A stretch of 9,068 nt of DNA, taken from Lachnospiraceae bacterium UBA6452 (lineage in GTDB: Bacteria > Bacillota > Clostridia > Lachnospirales > Lachnospiraceae). Below are positions 1 to 5,817 of the stretch, piece by piece. Position 1 is the stretch's first letter; each line of letters starts with the position of its first letter. The stretch covers positions 12,893-21,960 of the forward strand of contig DJNY01000194.1 in assembly GCA_002441865.1 (NCBI GenBank), given 5' to 3'. The translations under genes were made by a program, and so were the position numbers. Below the pieces are notes generated by a model, which made no database searches, was not told the origin of the DNA, and worked only from the letters and a program-made list of their open reading frames with translations.

Positions 1-545
1 CCGACATGACAAACCTTGCCATCTACTTCAAAAGAAACGGCGACTTCCTTTTTGACGGTATCTGTTGTCATGATCGCTGTCGCTGCTTTTTCATTGCCGT
101 CTGCTGTCAGTCCCTTTGCGAGCTCCTCTATATGTGCTGCGATCGGCTCGATCGGCAGGATCTGCCCGATCACACCGGTAGATGCCACAATGACTTCTTC
201 TGCTTTGATGCCCAGCTGCTCTGCTGCCAGCTGACACATTTTTTCTGCTTTTTCTTCTCCGTCCGCATTACAGGTATTGGCATTTTTGGAGTTCGCGATC
301 ACTGCCTTTGCCTTTCCGCCTGTCTTTGCAAGATGTTCCTTGGTTACCAGGATTGGTGCACCTTTTACTTTATTCCGGGTGTAAACTGCTGCTGCGCTGC
401 ACTCGCTTTCGCTCATGATCAGGCAGAGATCATTTTTATTCTGATCACTGTTCAGTCCGCAGTTAAGTCCGTTTGCCAGAAATCCTTTTGCCGCGCATAC
501 GCCGCCGTCCGTAAAAGTAAAGCCTTCTTTTCCAATCAGTTCCAT
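1..545 (-). CDS. argJ: Bifunctional glutamate N-acetyltransferase / acetylornithine acetyltransferase ArgJ (5' part only)
   Basis: ArgJ transfers the acetyl group from N-acetylornithine to glutamate in the cyclic arginine pathway; bifunctional members also use acetyl-CoA. The first 181 codons are present and the gene runs off the left edge. The translation shows the family N-terminus (GGVCAAKGF at about 14-22), NSKNANT (85-91) and STGVIG (122-127), the segment that supplies the oxyanion-hole Thr-Gly. ArgJ proteins are usually about 400 residues and self-cleave before a Thr near residue 190, so the window holds most of the alpha chain and stops just before the expected cleavage site. I chose the ATG at 545 because AAGGGAAGGA lies about 7 nt upstream. 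In-frame ATGs at 566 and 575 also exist but fall near or before the likely transcription start. The gene begins 49 bp after the LTA-synthase-like stop, same strand, with no recognisable terminator between them, so co-transcription is possible. Identification is secure; whether it is bifunctional is not visible. Confidence 0.93.
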   Translation of the reverse strand, partial: MELIGKEGFTFTDGGVCAAKGFLANGLNCGLNSDQNKNDLCLIMSESECSAAAVYTRNKVKGAPILVTKEHLAKTGGKAKAVIANSKNANTCNADGEEKAEKMCQLAAEQLGIKAEEVIVASTGVIGQILPIEPIAAHIEELAKGLTADGNEKAATAIMTTDTVKKEVAVSFEVDGKVCHV

Positions 546-573
546 TTTTGTATCCTTCCCTTTCATTTCTATC

Positions 574-582
574 ATTTTATCA
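574..582 (-). promoter_or_regulatory. Candidate extended -10 promoter element for argJ
   Basis: On the minus strand this reads TGATAAAAT, an extended -10 (TGn) followed by a hexamer one base from TATAAT. It would start transcription about 20-25 nt before the ATG at 545, leaving room for the ribosome site. No good -35 box lies 16-18 bp upstream, so this is a weak call. The same 9-mer occurs upstream of the araC-type gene (5697-5705). Confidence 0.3.
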
Positions 583-594
583 GACTGTTTTCTT

Positions 595-2580
595 TCAGTT
601 CCCGTAAGTAAATATCTCTGTACTGCTCAGCTGCGCACTGACATCGGTAAGCTGGGCAACAAAAACTTCTTCGCCGCCTTCCAGCACCTTATCTGACACC
701 ATCAATGTATTCTCATTTAAAAATACCGTGTCCTGTTTCTTTCCATCTATAAAGACGAAGCTGCTTTCCGTAAAGTTTTTCCCCATGACATATACCGAGC
801 CGCCGACCGAAGAGACATCCGTGATCTGGATCGGATCAAAGCCCATCTGCAGATCTGACGGTTCATAGGGCGAAACACCGTCATAAACCTCCTTCTCTCC
901 ATACAGCATATCATATTGCAGGATTTTCAGATTTGGTTTGTAATTATCATAATTATGGTACATCTGATGAAATTTCGTAAGCAGCCCGTTATTCATGCCA
1001 AGCAGCTTCAGCACATGGGCAGAAAGCTGGTAAGCATACAGATTTTCATTTTTCCGGGACAGATCATAATCTTCCTGCATTTTCTTATTGGACCAGATCA
1101 CATATTCCGTCTGGAACAGATTTCCGCTTGTCAGTTCTTCTTCTGTAATATCCAGGTTCGGCAGATGATCACCGTACAATACAAGTACAACCGGCTCCTC
1201 AAATACATTCAGTGTTGCGATCAGAGAACCTAAGAAGGCATCTGTTTCATGACACTGATTGACATAGTAGGTAAAAGCATTTTGCCGTTCTTCATCTTCC
1301 GGTGCAAAACCGCTCACTTTGATATGTTCCTCTTCCATTGGACCGGTTGGATATTTTCCGTGATCCTGTACCGTGATCGTATAGATCAGATCCGGCTCCG
1401 GTGTTGTTTTCAAAATATGCTGGATCTGTTCCGTCAAAACTTTATCCTTTGCCCATCCGATCGGATTGTAAGACAGATTTTCCATATACTCGGAAGAAAC
1501 AAAATAATCAAAGCCCAGATTGGAAAATACCTTATTTCTGCTGTAAAAAGAACCTGTATTGTTATGAAGCACTCCTGTCCGGTAACCCAGTTCCCTGAGG
1601 TTGTATGCCATAGATTCACAGGTTTCATCCTGCAGGACCGTTTTGTACGGATATTCTCCTGCACCGAAATAATCCATCGACATTCCGGTCAGTATCTCAA
1701 ATTCTGTATTGGCTGTTCCCGCTCCGACACTCGGCACCTCTAAAAATCCCCCCGGACAGCTTTTCCGCAGGCTGCTGTAAACCGGTGTTGGTTCTTCCGA
1801 ATAGGTTACTCCCTGCATACGATTTAAATCCATAAAAGACTCCAGCTGTATAAAGATAATATTTGGCTTTTCTTCTACTTCATTTGTCTTCTGATTTTTC
1901 AGATCTTCAAAAATATTATCTACAGTTTCTTCATTATAAGTATCCGGTCTGGAAATGCCCCGGTCAAACAGACTTCTGGTAAAACAATAAACAAAACCAT
2001 TATCCGCATATGCATCCGGCAGATTTGCGAACTCCGTCTGCAGCCATCCCCTGGCATCTCCGATATGGAGCATCAAAATGACTACCAGAATGGAAATGAC
2101 CGCATTACAGGCTGCCAGCAGCGGATGATATGCCTGTTTTTTCATATGGATGCCCAGATAAACCAGACCCACTATCACTACAATGATCAAAAGAACCAGT
2201 AAAACGATCTGCCATACCGTCAGATAAATCCCCATGATCTCAAATACAGAAGTCAGCAGCGCAATATCCGTTGCTGCCAGCGGTGTGATCCGGAAACAAA
2301 GCAATATAGAATTGGTCACCGCCAATCCGATAATGACTACCGTGATACACAGCCATACAAAATCCCGCTTTGGAGCAAGCAATGCCAGTGCATAAAAAGC
2401 AGTCAGTATTGCTGCACTTAACAAAGTCAGGAACGGATGATACCATACAAAACGGAGCCCTTCCATCAGGGAATGCCTTGCCAGCACCTCGATCACAAGG
2501 ATCAGCAGAACGGAGATCAGATAATTATTTATCATATAGCTTCTGACAGCTTTCAGATTTTCTTTTGTCTTTTGCTTCAT
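595..2580 (-). CDS. LTA synthase family (polyglycerol-phosphate synthase-like) membrane protein with C-terminal IPT/TIG-like domain
   Basis: Members of the LtaS/sulfatase-fold family transfer glycerol-phosphate from phosphatidylglycerol onto a glycolipid or growing chain outside the membrane. The 661-residue protein has five predicted membrane segments (about 19-36, 47-69, 74-97, 120-143, 151-172) followed by an extracellular sulfatase-like domain (about 238-530). Visible family residues are Glu247 in QLESF (metal ligand), Thr289 in GAGTANTE (catalytic Thr position, Thr300 in S. aureus LtaS), QDHG at 405-408, and Asp471-His472 in YGDHLP (metal ligands). The final part (about 583-659) is not usual LtaS sequence: PIQITDVSSVGGSVYVMGKN followed by beta-rich sequence resembles an IPT/TIG Ig-like fold. 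The ATG at 2580 is preceded by GGAAGG about 6 nt upstream. A sigma-A-like promoter lies upstream, and argJ follows after 49 bp. Exact substrate (true LTA, primer synthesis or another glycerol-phosphate polymer) cannot be told from sequence, so no symbol is given. Confidence 0.88.
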   Translation of the reverse strand: MKQKTKENLKAVRSYMINNYLISVLLILVIEVLARHSLMEGLRFVWYHPFLTLLSAAILTAFYALALLAPKRDFVWLCITVVIIGLAVTNSILLCFRITPLAATDIALLTSVFEIMGIYLTVWQIVLLVLLIIVVIVGLVYLGIHMKKQAYHPLLAACNAVISILVVILMLHIGDARGWLQTEFANLPDAYADNGFVYCFTRSLFDRGISRPDTYNEETVDNIFEDLKNQKTNEVEEKPNIIFIQLESFMDLNRMQGVTYSEEPTPVYSSLRKSCPGGFLEVPSVGAGTANTEFEILTGMSMDYFGAGEYPYKTVLQDETCESMAYNLRELGYRTGVLHNNTGSFYSRNKVFSNLGFDYFVSSEYMENLSYNPIGWAKDKVLTEQIQHILKTTPEPDLIYTITVQDHGKYPTGPMEEEHIKVSGFAPEDEERQNAFTYYVNQCHETDAFLGSLIATLNVFEEPVVLVLYGDHLPNLDITEEELTSGNLFQTEYVIWSNKKMQEDYDLSRKNENLYAYQLSAHVLKLLGMNNGLLTKFHQMYHNYDNYKPNLKILQYDMLYGEKEVYDGVSPYEPSDLQMGFDPIQITDVSSVGGSVYVMGKNFTESSFVFIDGKKQDTVFLNENTLMVSDKVLEGGEEVFVAQLTDVSAQLSSTEIFTYGN

Positions 2581-2618
2581 ATTACACCTTCCGGATCATC
2601 TTCCCTATTTCTGTATCC

Positions 2619-2646
2619 ATTATAACGGTTTTACTCCATTTTGCAA
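2619..2646 (-). promoter_or_regulatory. Sigma-A-type promoter of the LTA synthase-like gene
   Basis: On the minus strand TTGCAA (2646-2641; 4 of 6 to TTGACA) is separated by 16 bp from a perfect TATAAT (2624-2619). Transcription would start near 2612, giving a leader of about 30 nt that contains the GGAAGG ribosome site. The element lies downstream of the htrA terminator, so this gene is probably transcribed independently of htrA. Confidence 0.65.
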
Positions 2647-2651
2647 GCCAG

Positions 2652-2683
2652 AGCATGCTACATCATGCATCAGAGATGCATGA
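2652..2683. repeat. Cluster of ATGC palindromes with a perfect 9-bp inverted repeat, possible operator
   Basis: AGCATGCT (2652-2659) is followed by TCATGCATC (2663-2671), a 3-nt spacer and GATGCATGA (2675-2683); the last two form a perfect inverted repeat. The three palindromic cores are centred at about 2655.5, 2667.5 and 2678.5, roughly one helical turn apart. The cluster begins 5 bp upstream of the -35 box of the LTA synthase-like gene. There is no T-run on either side, so it does not look like an intrinsic terminator. A regulator-binding role is inference. Confidence 0.4.
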
Positions 2684-2690
2684 CATTATA

Positions 2691-2732
2691 AAAAGGATTT
2701 CTCCCGGTTTTATTCCCGGAAGAAATCCTTTT
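2691..2732 (-). terminator. Intrinsic terminator downstream of the htrA-type gene
   Basis: A 12-bp arm AAAAGGATTTCT (2691-2702) pairs with AGAAATCCTTTT (2721-2732). After one C/A mismatch it is extended by CCGG/CCGG (2704-2707 with 2716-2719), closing an 8-nt loop. On the minus strand the stem ends in TTTTTATAAT, a good U-tract, about 60 bp after the htrA stop. On the plus strand the stem also ends in TTTT, so weak bidirectional activity is possible, but no gene points toward it from the left. Confidence 0.85.
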
Positions 2733-2793
2733 GCACATTCCTATATTTCATTCCCTATTACAGGCTTCTTTCATATCCGCCCGGACATTTTCG

Positions 2794-4296
2794 TTAATTT
2801 CCAAAGAACTGATTGAAAAAGTCCTGCATATTTCCGTAATACTGGCTCTCGTCCTGCTGCTGGTCTTCTGACTGATCTGCATTTGGATCCGGAACGGTCA
2901 GTCCGTCTTTTGGATTACCGCTCTGGCTGTCTGTGCTGTTCTTCTGCTGTGCATTCTGCTTTGCAGCAGCTTCACTCTTTGCCAGAGTAACACTTACGGT
3001 ATGTTCCTCATATTCACCGTTATTGGCACGCATATAAGTAACATCTACAGTCTCGCCTTCTTTGTAGTAGGCAATTGTGTTTTTCAGTTCAGACGCACTT
3101 GAAATGGAAAGTCCGTCAAACTTTGTGATGATATCACCCTGTTTGATACCTGCCTTTGCTGCTGCACCGTTTTCCTCTACTGCTGCCAGATAAGCACCGG
3201 ATGGAATACCGTAGTAAGAAGATGCTTCCTCCGATACATCCTGTACTGATACACCAAGGTAGCCTGCTTCATCTTCGGAAACAACATCTCTTGTTTCTCT
3301 TGTCATCAGATTATCCAGAATCGGCTGTGCTGTTGCTACCGGGATCGCATATCCCATACCTTCTACTTCTGCGGAAGCATATTTTGCCGAGTTGATACCG
3401 ATCAATTCGCCCTTCATATTTAATAAGGCACCACCACTGTTACCAGGGTTGATCGCTGCATCTGTCTGGATCAGCTTGGATGTCACATTATCGATCGTAA
3501 CCTCTCTGTCCAGTGCGGAAACAATACCTGTTGTAACACTCTGTCCGTAACCGAGTGCGTTACCGATGGCTACTACCTGATCTCCTACCTGAACGGAAGA
3601 AGAATCACCGATCGTTGCGATCTTGATATTGGAAAGGATATCATCACTGATATCGGATAATGCTACGGATACGATCGCAAGGTCATTGGAAGAATCTGTT
3701 CCTTTTACCTTTGCGGCTACAACAGAATCCTCTGAATCATCAAAGCAGACGGAAACTTCTTCCGCACCACTGACTACATGGTTGTTGGTTGCAATGAGAA
3801 GCTCTGTGTCATTTTTTCCTACGATAATACCGGAACCTGCACCTTCGCTTTCTCTCTGCTGCGTACCAAACATACTTCTGACTTCCTCGATTCCTTTTGT
3901 AGTGATCGCTACGATGGAAGGCATACAGTTTTTAGCGATATCGGATACGGAATATTCCATACCAGCCTGTGAAACAGTCTGTGCCGCACTTGTTGTTGTG
4001 TTTGGAATATCGGTCTGCTTTTTATCTGCAGCATCTGTTGTTTTTTCTGCATCTGCACTTGCCACAGTTTCCTGCTGCGCCGGTTTTAAAAATGTTCTGT
4101 TGCCGACTGCTACCACGCCACAGAAGATCAGTGCTGCGCAAAGCCCGAATACCAGACCGTTTAATGCGCTTCTGCCGGTTCCTTTCCCCGGTTTCTTTTC
4201 TTTTTTATGTTTTTTCTTTCCATTGTCCTCCGGAATTGGGATCTCCGGATTCCGTTCTACATATGTTAAATCCTGATTCAAATCGTTGTCATACAT
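2794..4296 (-). CDS. Membrane-anchored HtrA/DegP-like serine protease with PDZ domain
   Basis: This S1C-family trypsin-like protease degrades or handles misfolded proteins at the cell envelope. The 500-residue protein has a charged, lysine-rich cytoplasmic N-terminus (1-44), one membrane segment (about 45-65), a Thr/Ala/Gln-rich linker (70-112), a protease domain (about 113-330) and one PDZ domain (about 344-435). The triad is complete: His173 in NNHVV, Asp205 in SSNDLAIV and Ser287 in NPGNSGGA. The Gln/Asp/Asn-rich tail (about 443-500) ends in the aromatic stretch MQDFFNQFFGN. The ATG at 4296 has GAGAGG about 8 nt upstream. A strong terminator follows the stop. It begins 98 bp after the HD-domain gene without an intervening terminator, and a candidate promoter sits at the end of that gene. 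It could be named htrA or degP-like, but paralogues are common in Firmicutes and the exact orthologue cannot be set here. Confidence 0.95.
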   Translation of the reverse strand: MYDNDLNQDLTYVERNPEIPIPEDNGKKKHKKEKKPGKGTGRSALNGLVFGLCAALIFCGVVAVGNRTFLKPAQQETVASADAEKTTDAADKKQTDIPNTTTSAAQTVSQAGMEYSVSDIAKNCMPSIVAITTKGIEEVRSMFGTQQRESEGAGSGIIVGKNDTELLIATNNHVVSGAEEVSVCFDDSEDSVVAAKVKGTDSSNDLAIVSVALSDISDDILSNIKIATIGDSSSVQVGDQVVAIGNALGYGQSVTTGIVSALDREVTIDNVTSKLIQTDAAINPGNSGGALLNMKGELIGINSAKYASAEVEGMGYAIPVATAQPILDNLMTRETRDVVSEDEAGYLGVSVQDVSEEASSYYGIPSGAYLAAVEENGAAAKAGIKQGDIITKFDGLSISSASELKNTIAYYKEGETVDVTYMRANNGEYEEHTVSVTLAKSEAAAKQNAQQKNSTDSQSGNPKDGLTVPDPNADQSEDQQQDESQYYGNMQDFFNQFFGN

Positions 4297-4380
4297 AATT
4301 CTTACCTCTCTTCCTCAAAGTTGCCTTTTTACAACTATCTGTGTTTTCCCTTTCTTTTGCATACAGAATATGGGAAATTT

Positions 4381-4409
4381 GTTATAGAATTTTGTCAACT
4401 TTGTGAAAA
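4381..4409 (-). promoter_or_regulatory. Candidate promoter of the htrA-type gene
   Basis: On the minus strand TTTTCA (4409-4404; 4 of 6) is 17 bp from TATAAC (4386-4381; 5 of 6). This would give a leader of about 78 nt before the ATG at 4296. The -35 box lies inside the last codons of the HD-domain gene. A perfect TTGACA (4398-4393) overlaps the same region, but its only -10-like partner (CATATT, 4372-4367) is 20 bp away, too far for a normal promoter. The choice between them is uncertain. Confidence 0.35.
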
Positions 4410-4922
4410 AAGTATGTACTTTTCTTCGATCCCAGAAAACGGCTTTTGCTCGAAAACAGGCGCAGAATAGAGCTTTGGCGGCTTTTTCTGTAATTTTTCT
4501 CCCATGTAGTGATCAAATTCATAATATAAAAGTGTGTCGTCCACAGAAGAAATTGCGGTCTGTTCCGCCTCTGTCGGGACACGCCCCAGAAACTTTTCAT
4601 AAATCGTATCCTGCAGCCGCTTTTCAATTTCCAGATAGCCGGGCAGGAACTGCTTGACCGGTCTTGTGATATCTGCCAGATAGGCTTCACTCGCATCATG
4701 CAAAAGACATGCCCTGCAGAGGAACGGACTGTATTTCCTGGCAACCGCTTCTTCATAACAATGGATACAATGCTGCCCCACGGAATAAAATTCCGGAAAA
4801 TGTCCGTTTGCCCGCGTCATCATGGAAAGTGCATGCGCAATATCCCGGATCACGATCTGCTCCGGATCCGGTGAAACCGGTGTGAAATGGATCTTACTGC
4901 TTGTAGTGATATAACTGCTCAT
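4395..4922 (-). CDS. HD-domain metal-dependent phosphohydrolase (YfbR-like/phage-type family)
   Basis: HD-domain enzymes use metal ions bound by His and Asp to hydrolyse phosphate esters, often of nucleotides. The 175-residue protein has the H...HD...D pattern: His51 in SVGQHCIH, His75-Asp76 in LLHDASEAYLADITRPVK and Asp128 or Asp129 in SVDDTLLYYEF. The opening region (PDPEQIVIRDIAHALSMMTR) and the HDASEAYLxDITRPVK block resemble small nucleotidase-like HD hydrolases found in bacteria and phages; the substrate cannot be read from sequence. The ATG at 4922 overlaps the stop of the AraC-type gene as ATGA, and GGGGAG lies about 7 nt upstream, so the two genes are very likely translated from one mRNA. 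The cysteine-containing stretch around 52-72 is not a recognisable metal motif. Function is known only at the fold level. Confidence 0.85.
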   Translation of the reverse strand: MSSYITTSSKIHFTPVSPDPEQIVIRDIAHALSMMTRANGHFPEFYSVGQHCIHCYEEAVARKYSPFLCRACLLHDASEAYLADITRPVKQFLPGYLEIEKRLQDTIYEKFLGRVPTEAEQTAISSVDDTLLYYEFDHYMGEKLQKKPPKLYSAPVFEQKPFSGIEEKYILFSQS

Positions 4923-5659
4923 TTTTCTTCTCCCCAGTTTGTTCTGTAATAATGGTCTCTGTACTGCCTCGGTGTCATATTGGTCTCTTCGCGGAATACA
5001 TGCGTAAAATGGCTCTGTGAGGAAAACGCAAGCCCTGCTGCAATGTCCGAATAAGAATAGGAAGAGTATTTCAACATATTCTTGGCTGTGTCGATCTTAC
5101 TCTTTCTGATGTATTCACTGATCGTCTGTCCCATTTCCTTTTTAAACAGCCGCGACAGATAATTGACATGCAGTCCGCAATGATCCGCAAGTGTCTGTGC
5201 GGTAACGCGTTCTCCGATATGCTGATATATATAATCAATGCACTGCACCACATTTTTAGAATAGACTTTCTCTTTTTTCAGCTTCTGCATTCTTTTGGCA
5301 TAATCCATACAAAGCTGTTTCAGCAGGCTGTTCAGCTCCGGGATCGAATGTGTTTCATCCACTGTCTGAATATACATATCGGAAAGGCCGTACGCGGTTT
5401 CCGGATCCATCCCTCCCTCAATACAAAAGCGGGTGATCATGGCGATCGATATAATAATATGATAGGAAATATTCCGTACGGGATTTTGGGACAATACACC
5501 CATACCGCCTTCCGAGCCCATTCCTTCCGTCTCATTCGCCCATTTCCGTATCTTCTCTACATCTCCCTGTTTGACCCATTCATAAAAGGATAATTCCCTC
5601 TCATAGGGCGCATGGACAACTTCCCGTTCCATGAATTTTTCATAATTCAGCCTTTTCAT
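4919..5659 (-). CDS. AraC-family transcriptional regulator
   Basis: The C-terminal 100 residues (about 138-240) form the double helix-turn-helix DNA-binding domain of the AraC/XylS family: TAQTLADHCGLHVNYLSRLF (153-172), then SDIAAGLAFSSQSHFTHVFR (204-223) and the family signature NMTPRQYR (227-234). The N-terminal half (1-130) is not an obvious cupin sugar-binding domain; it contains a helical LSQNPVRN...EGGMDPETAYGLSDMYIQ segment (about 56-98) that I recall from short Firmicutes AraC proteins. It may sense a ligand or partner, but none can be named. The ATG at 5659 is preceded by GGGAAGG about 5 nt upstream. The gene is divergent from the GH3 glycosidase gene across 158 bp, the typical layout for an AraC activator and its sugar target, and is coupled to the downstream HD gene by a 4-bp overlap. 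Confidence 0.93.
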   Translation of the reverse strand: MKRLNYEKFMEREVVHAPYERELSFYEWVKQGDVEKIRKWANETEGMGSEGGMGVLSQNPVRNISYHIIISIAMITRFCIEGGMDPETAYGLSDMYIQTVDETHSIPELNSLLKQLCMDYAKRMQKLKKEKVYSKNVVQCIDYIYQHIGERVTAQTLADHCGLHVNYLSRLFKKEMGQTISEYIRKSKIDTAKNMLKYSSYSYSDIAAGLAFSSQSHFTHVFREETNMTPRQYRDHYYRTNWGEEK

Positions 5660-5696
5660 AACAGCCTTCCCTTGCTTTCCATCGCATTATGTCATG

Positions 5697-5705
5697 ATTT
5701 TATCA
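5697..5705 (-). promoter_or_regulatory. Candidate extended -10 element for the araC-type gene
   Basis: TGATAAAAT on the minus strand would start transcription near 5690, about 30 nt before the ATG at 5659. The -35 region (around ATCAAA) is poor, which could fit a weak or activator-dependent promoter. It is identical to the 9-mer upstream of argJ. Confidence 0.35.
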
Positions 5706-5717
5706 TATTTATCACAG

Positions 5718-5764
5718 ATTTGATATCATTTATTTTATTTTCTGCTAAAGTAGCTGTATCAAAT
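5718..5764. promoter_or_regulatory. Inverted repeats in the divergent araC/glycosidase intergenic region
   Basis: ATTTGATA (5718-5725) and TATCAAAT (5757-5764) form a perfect 8-bp inverted repeat with 31 bp between the arms. Within it lies GCTA-AAG-TAGC (5744-5754), a second small inverted repeat. They sit between the two proposed -10 boxes, where an AraC-type dimer would be expected to bind. The region is AT-rich, so chance similarity is possible. No catabolite-repression (cre) consensus was seen. Confidence 0.35.
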
Positions 5765-5781
5765 GAAATCAATGCGTTGTA

Positions 5782-5787
5782 TATAGT
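5782..5787 (+). promoter_or_regulatory. Candidate -10 box of the GH3 glycosidase gene
   Basis: TATAGT matches the -10 consensus at 5 of 6 positions and would start transcription near 5794, about 24 nt before the ATG. No convincing -35 box occurs 16-18 bp upstream, as is common for promoters that need an AraC-type activator. The ribosome site AGGAGG (5805-5810) lies 7 nt before the start codon. Confidence 0.4.
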
Positions 5788-5817
5788 AAACTTTTCAAAA
5801 TAACAGGAGGTATTTCT

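Noticed and set aside
6..611. 201-codon plus-strand reading frame across the argJ region
   Set aside because: It is antisense to a clear ArgJ translation, is rich in Cys and Phe without family resemblance, and has no ribosome site.
2646..2735. Possible plus-strand small RNA ending at the terminator hairpin
   Set aside because: The 9-bp inverted repeat followed by a terminator-like stem is suggestive, but no acceptable plus-strand promoter was found upstream.
3623..4276. 217-codon plus-strand reading frame opposite the htrA-type gene
   Set aside because: It is a shadow of the HtrA coding sequence; the protein on the minus strand has an intact catalytic triad and PDZ domain.
4319..4336. Small hairpin AGTTG/CAACT in the htrA-type leader, considered as a terminator or thermosensor
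   Set aside because: Only five base pairs with an A-rich 8-nt loop and no U-tract; too weak to support a regulatory call.
4382..4756. 124-codon minus-strand reading frame overlapping the HD gene
   Set aside because: It is an alternate frame within the HD-domain gene, with Arg/Ser/Lys-rich sequence and no recognisable domain.
5656..5682. Eight-codon minus-strand mini-ORF whose stop overlaps the araC-type start (possible leader peptide)
   Set aside because: The overlap is neat, but the ORF has no clear ribosome site of its own and encodes nothing suggestive such as a run of regulatory codons.
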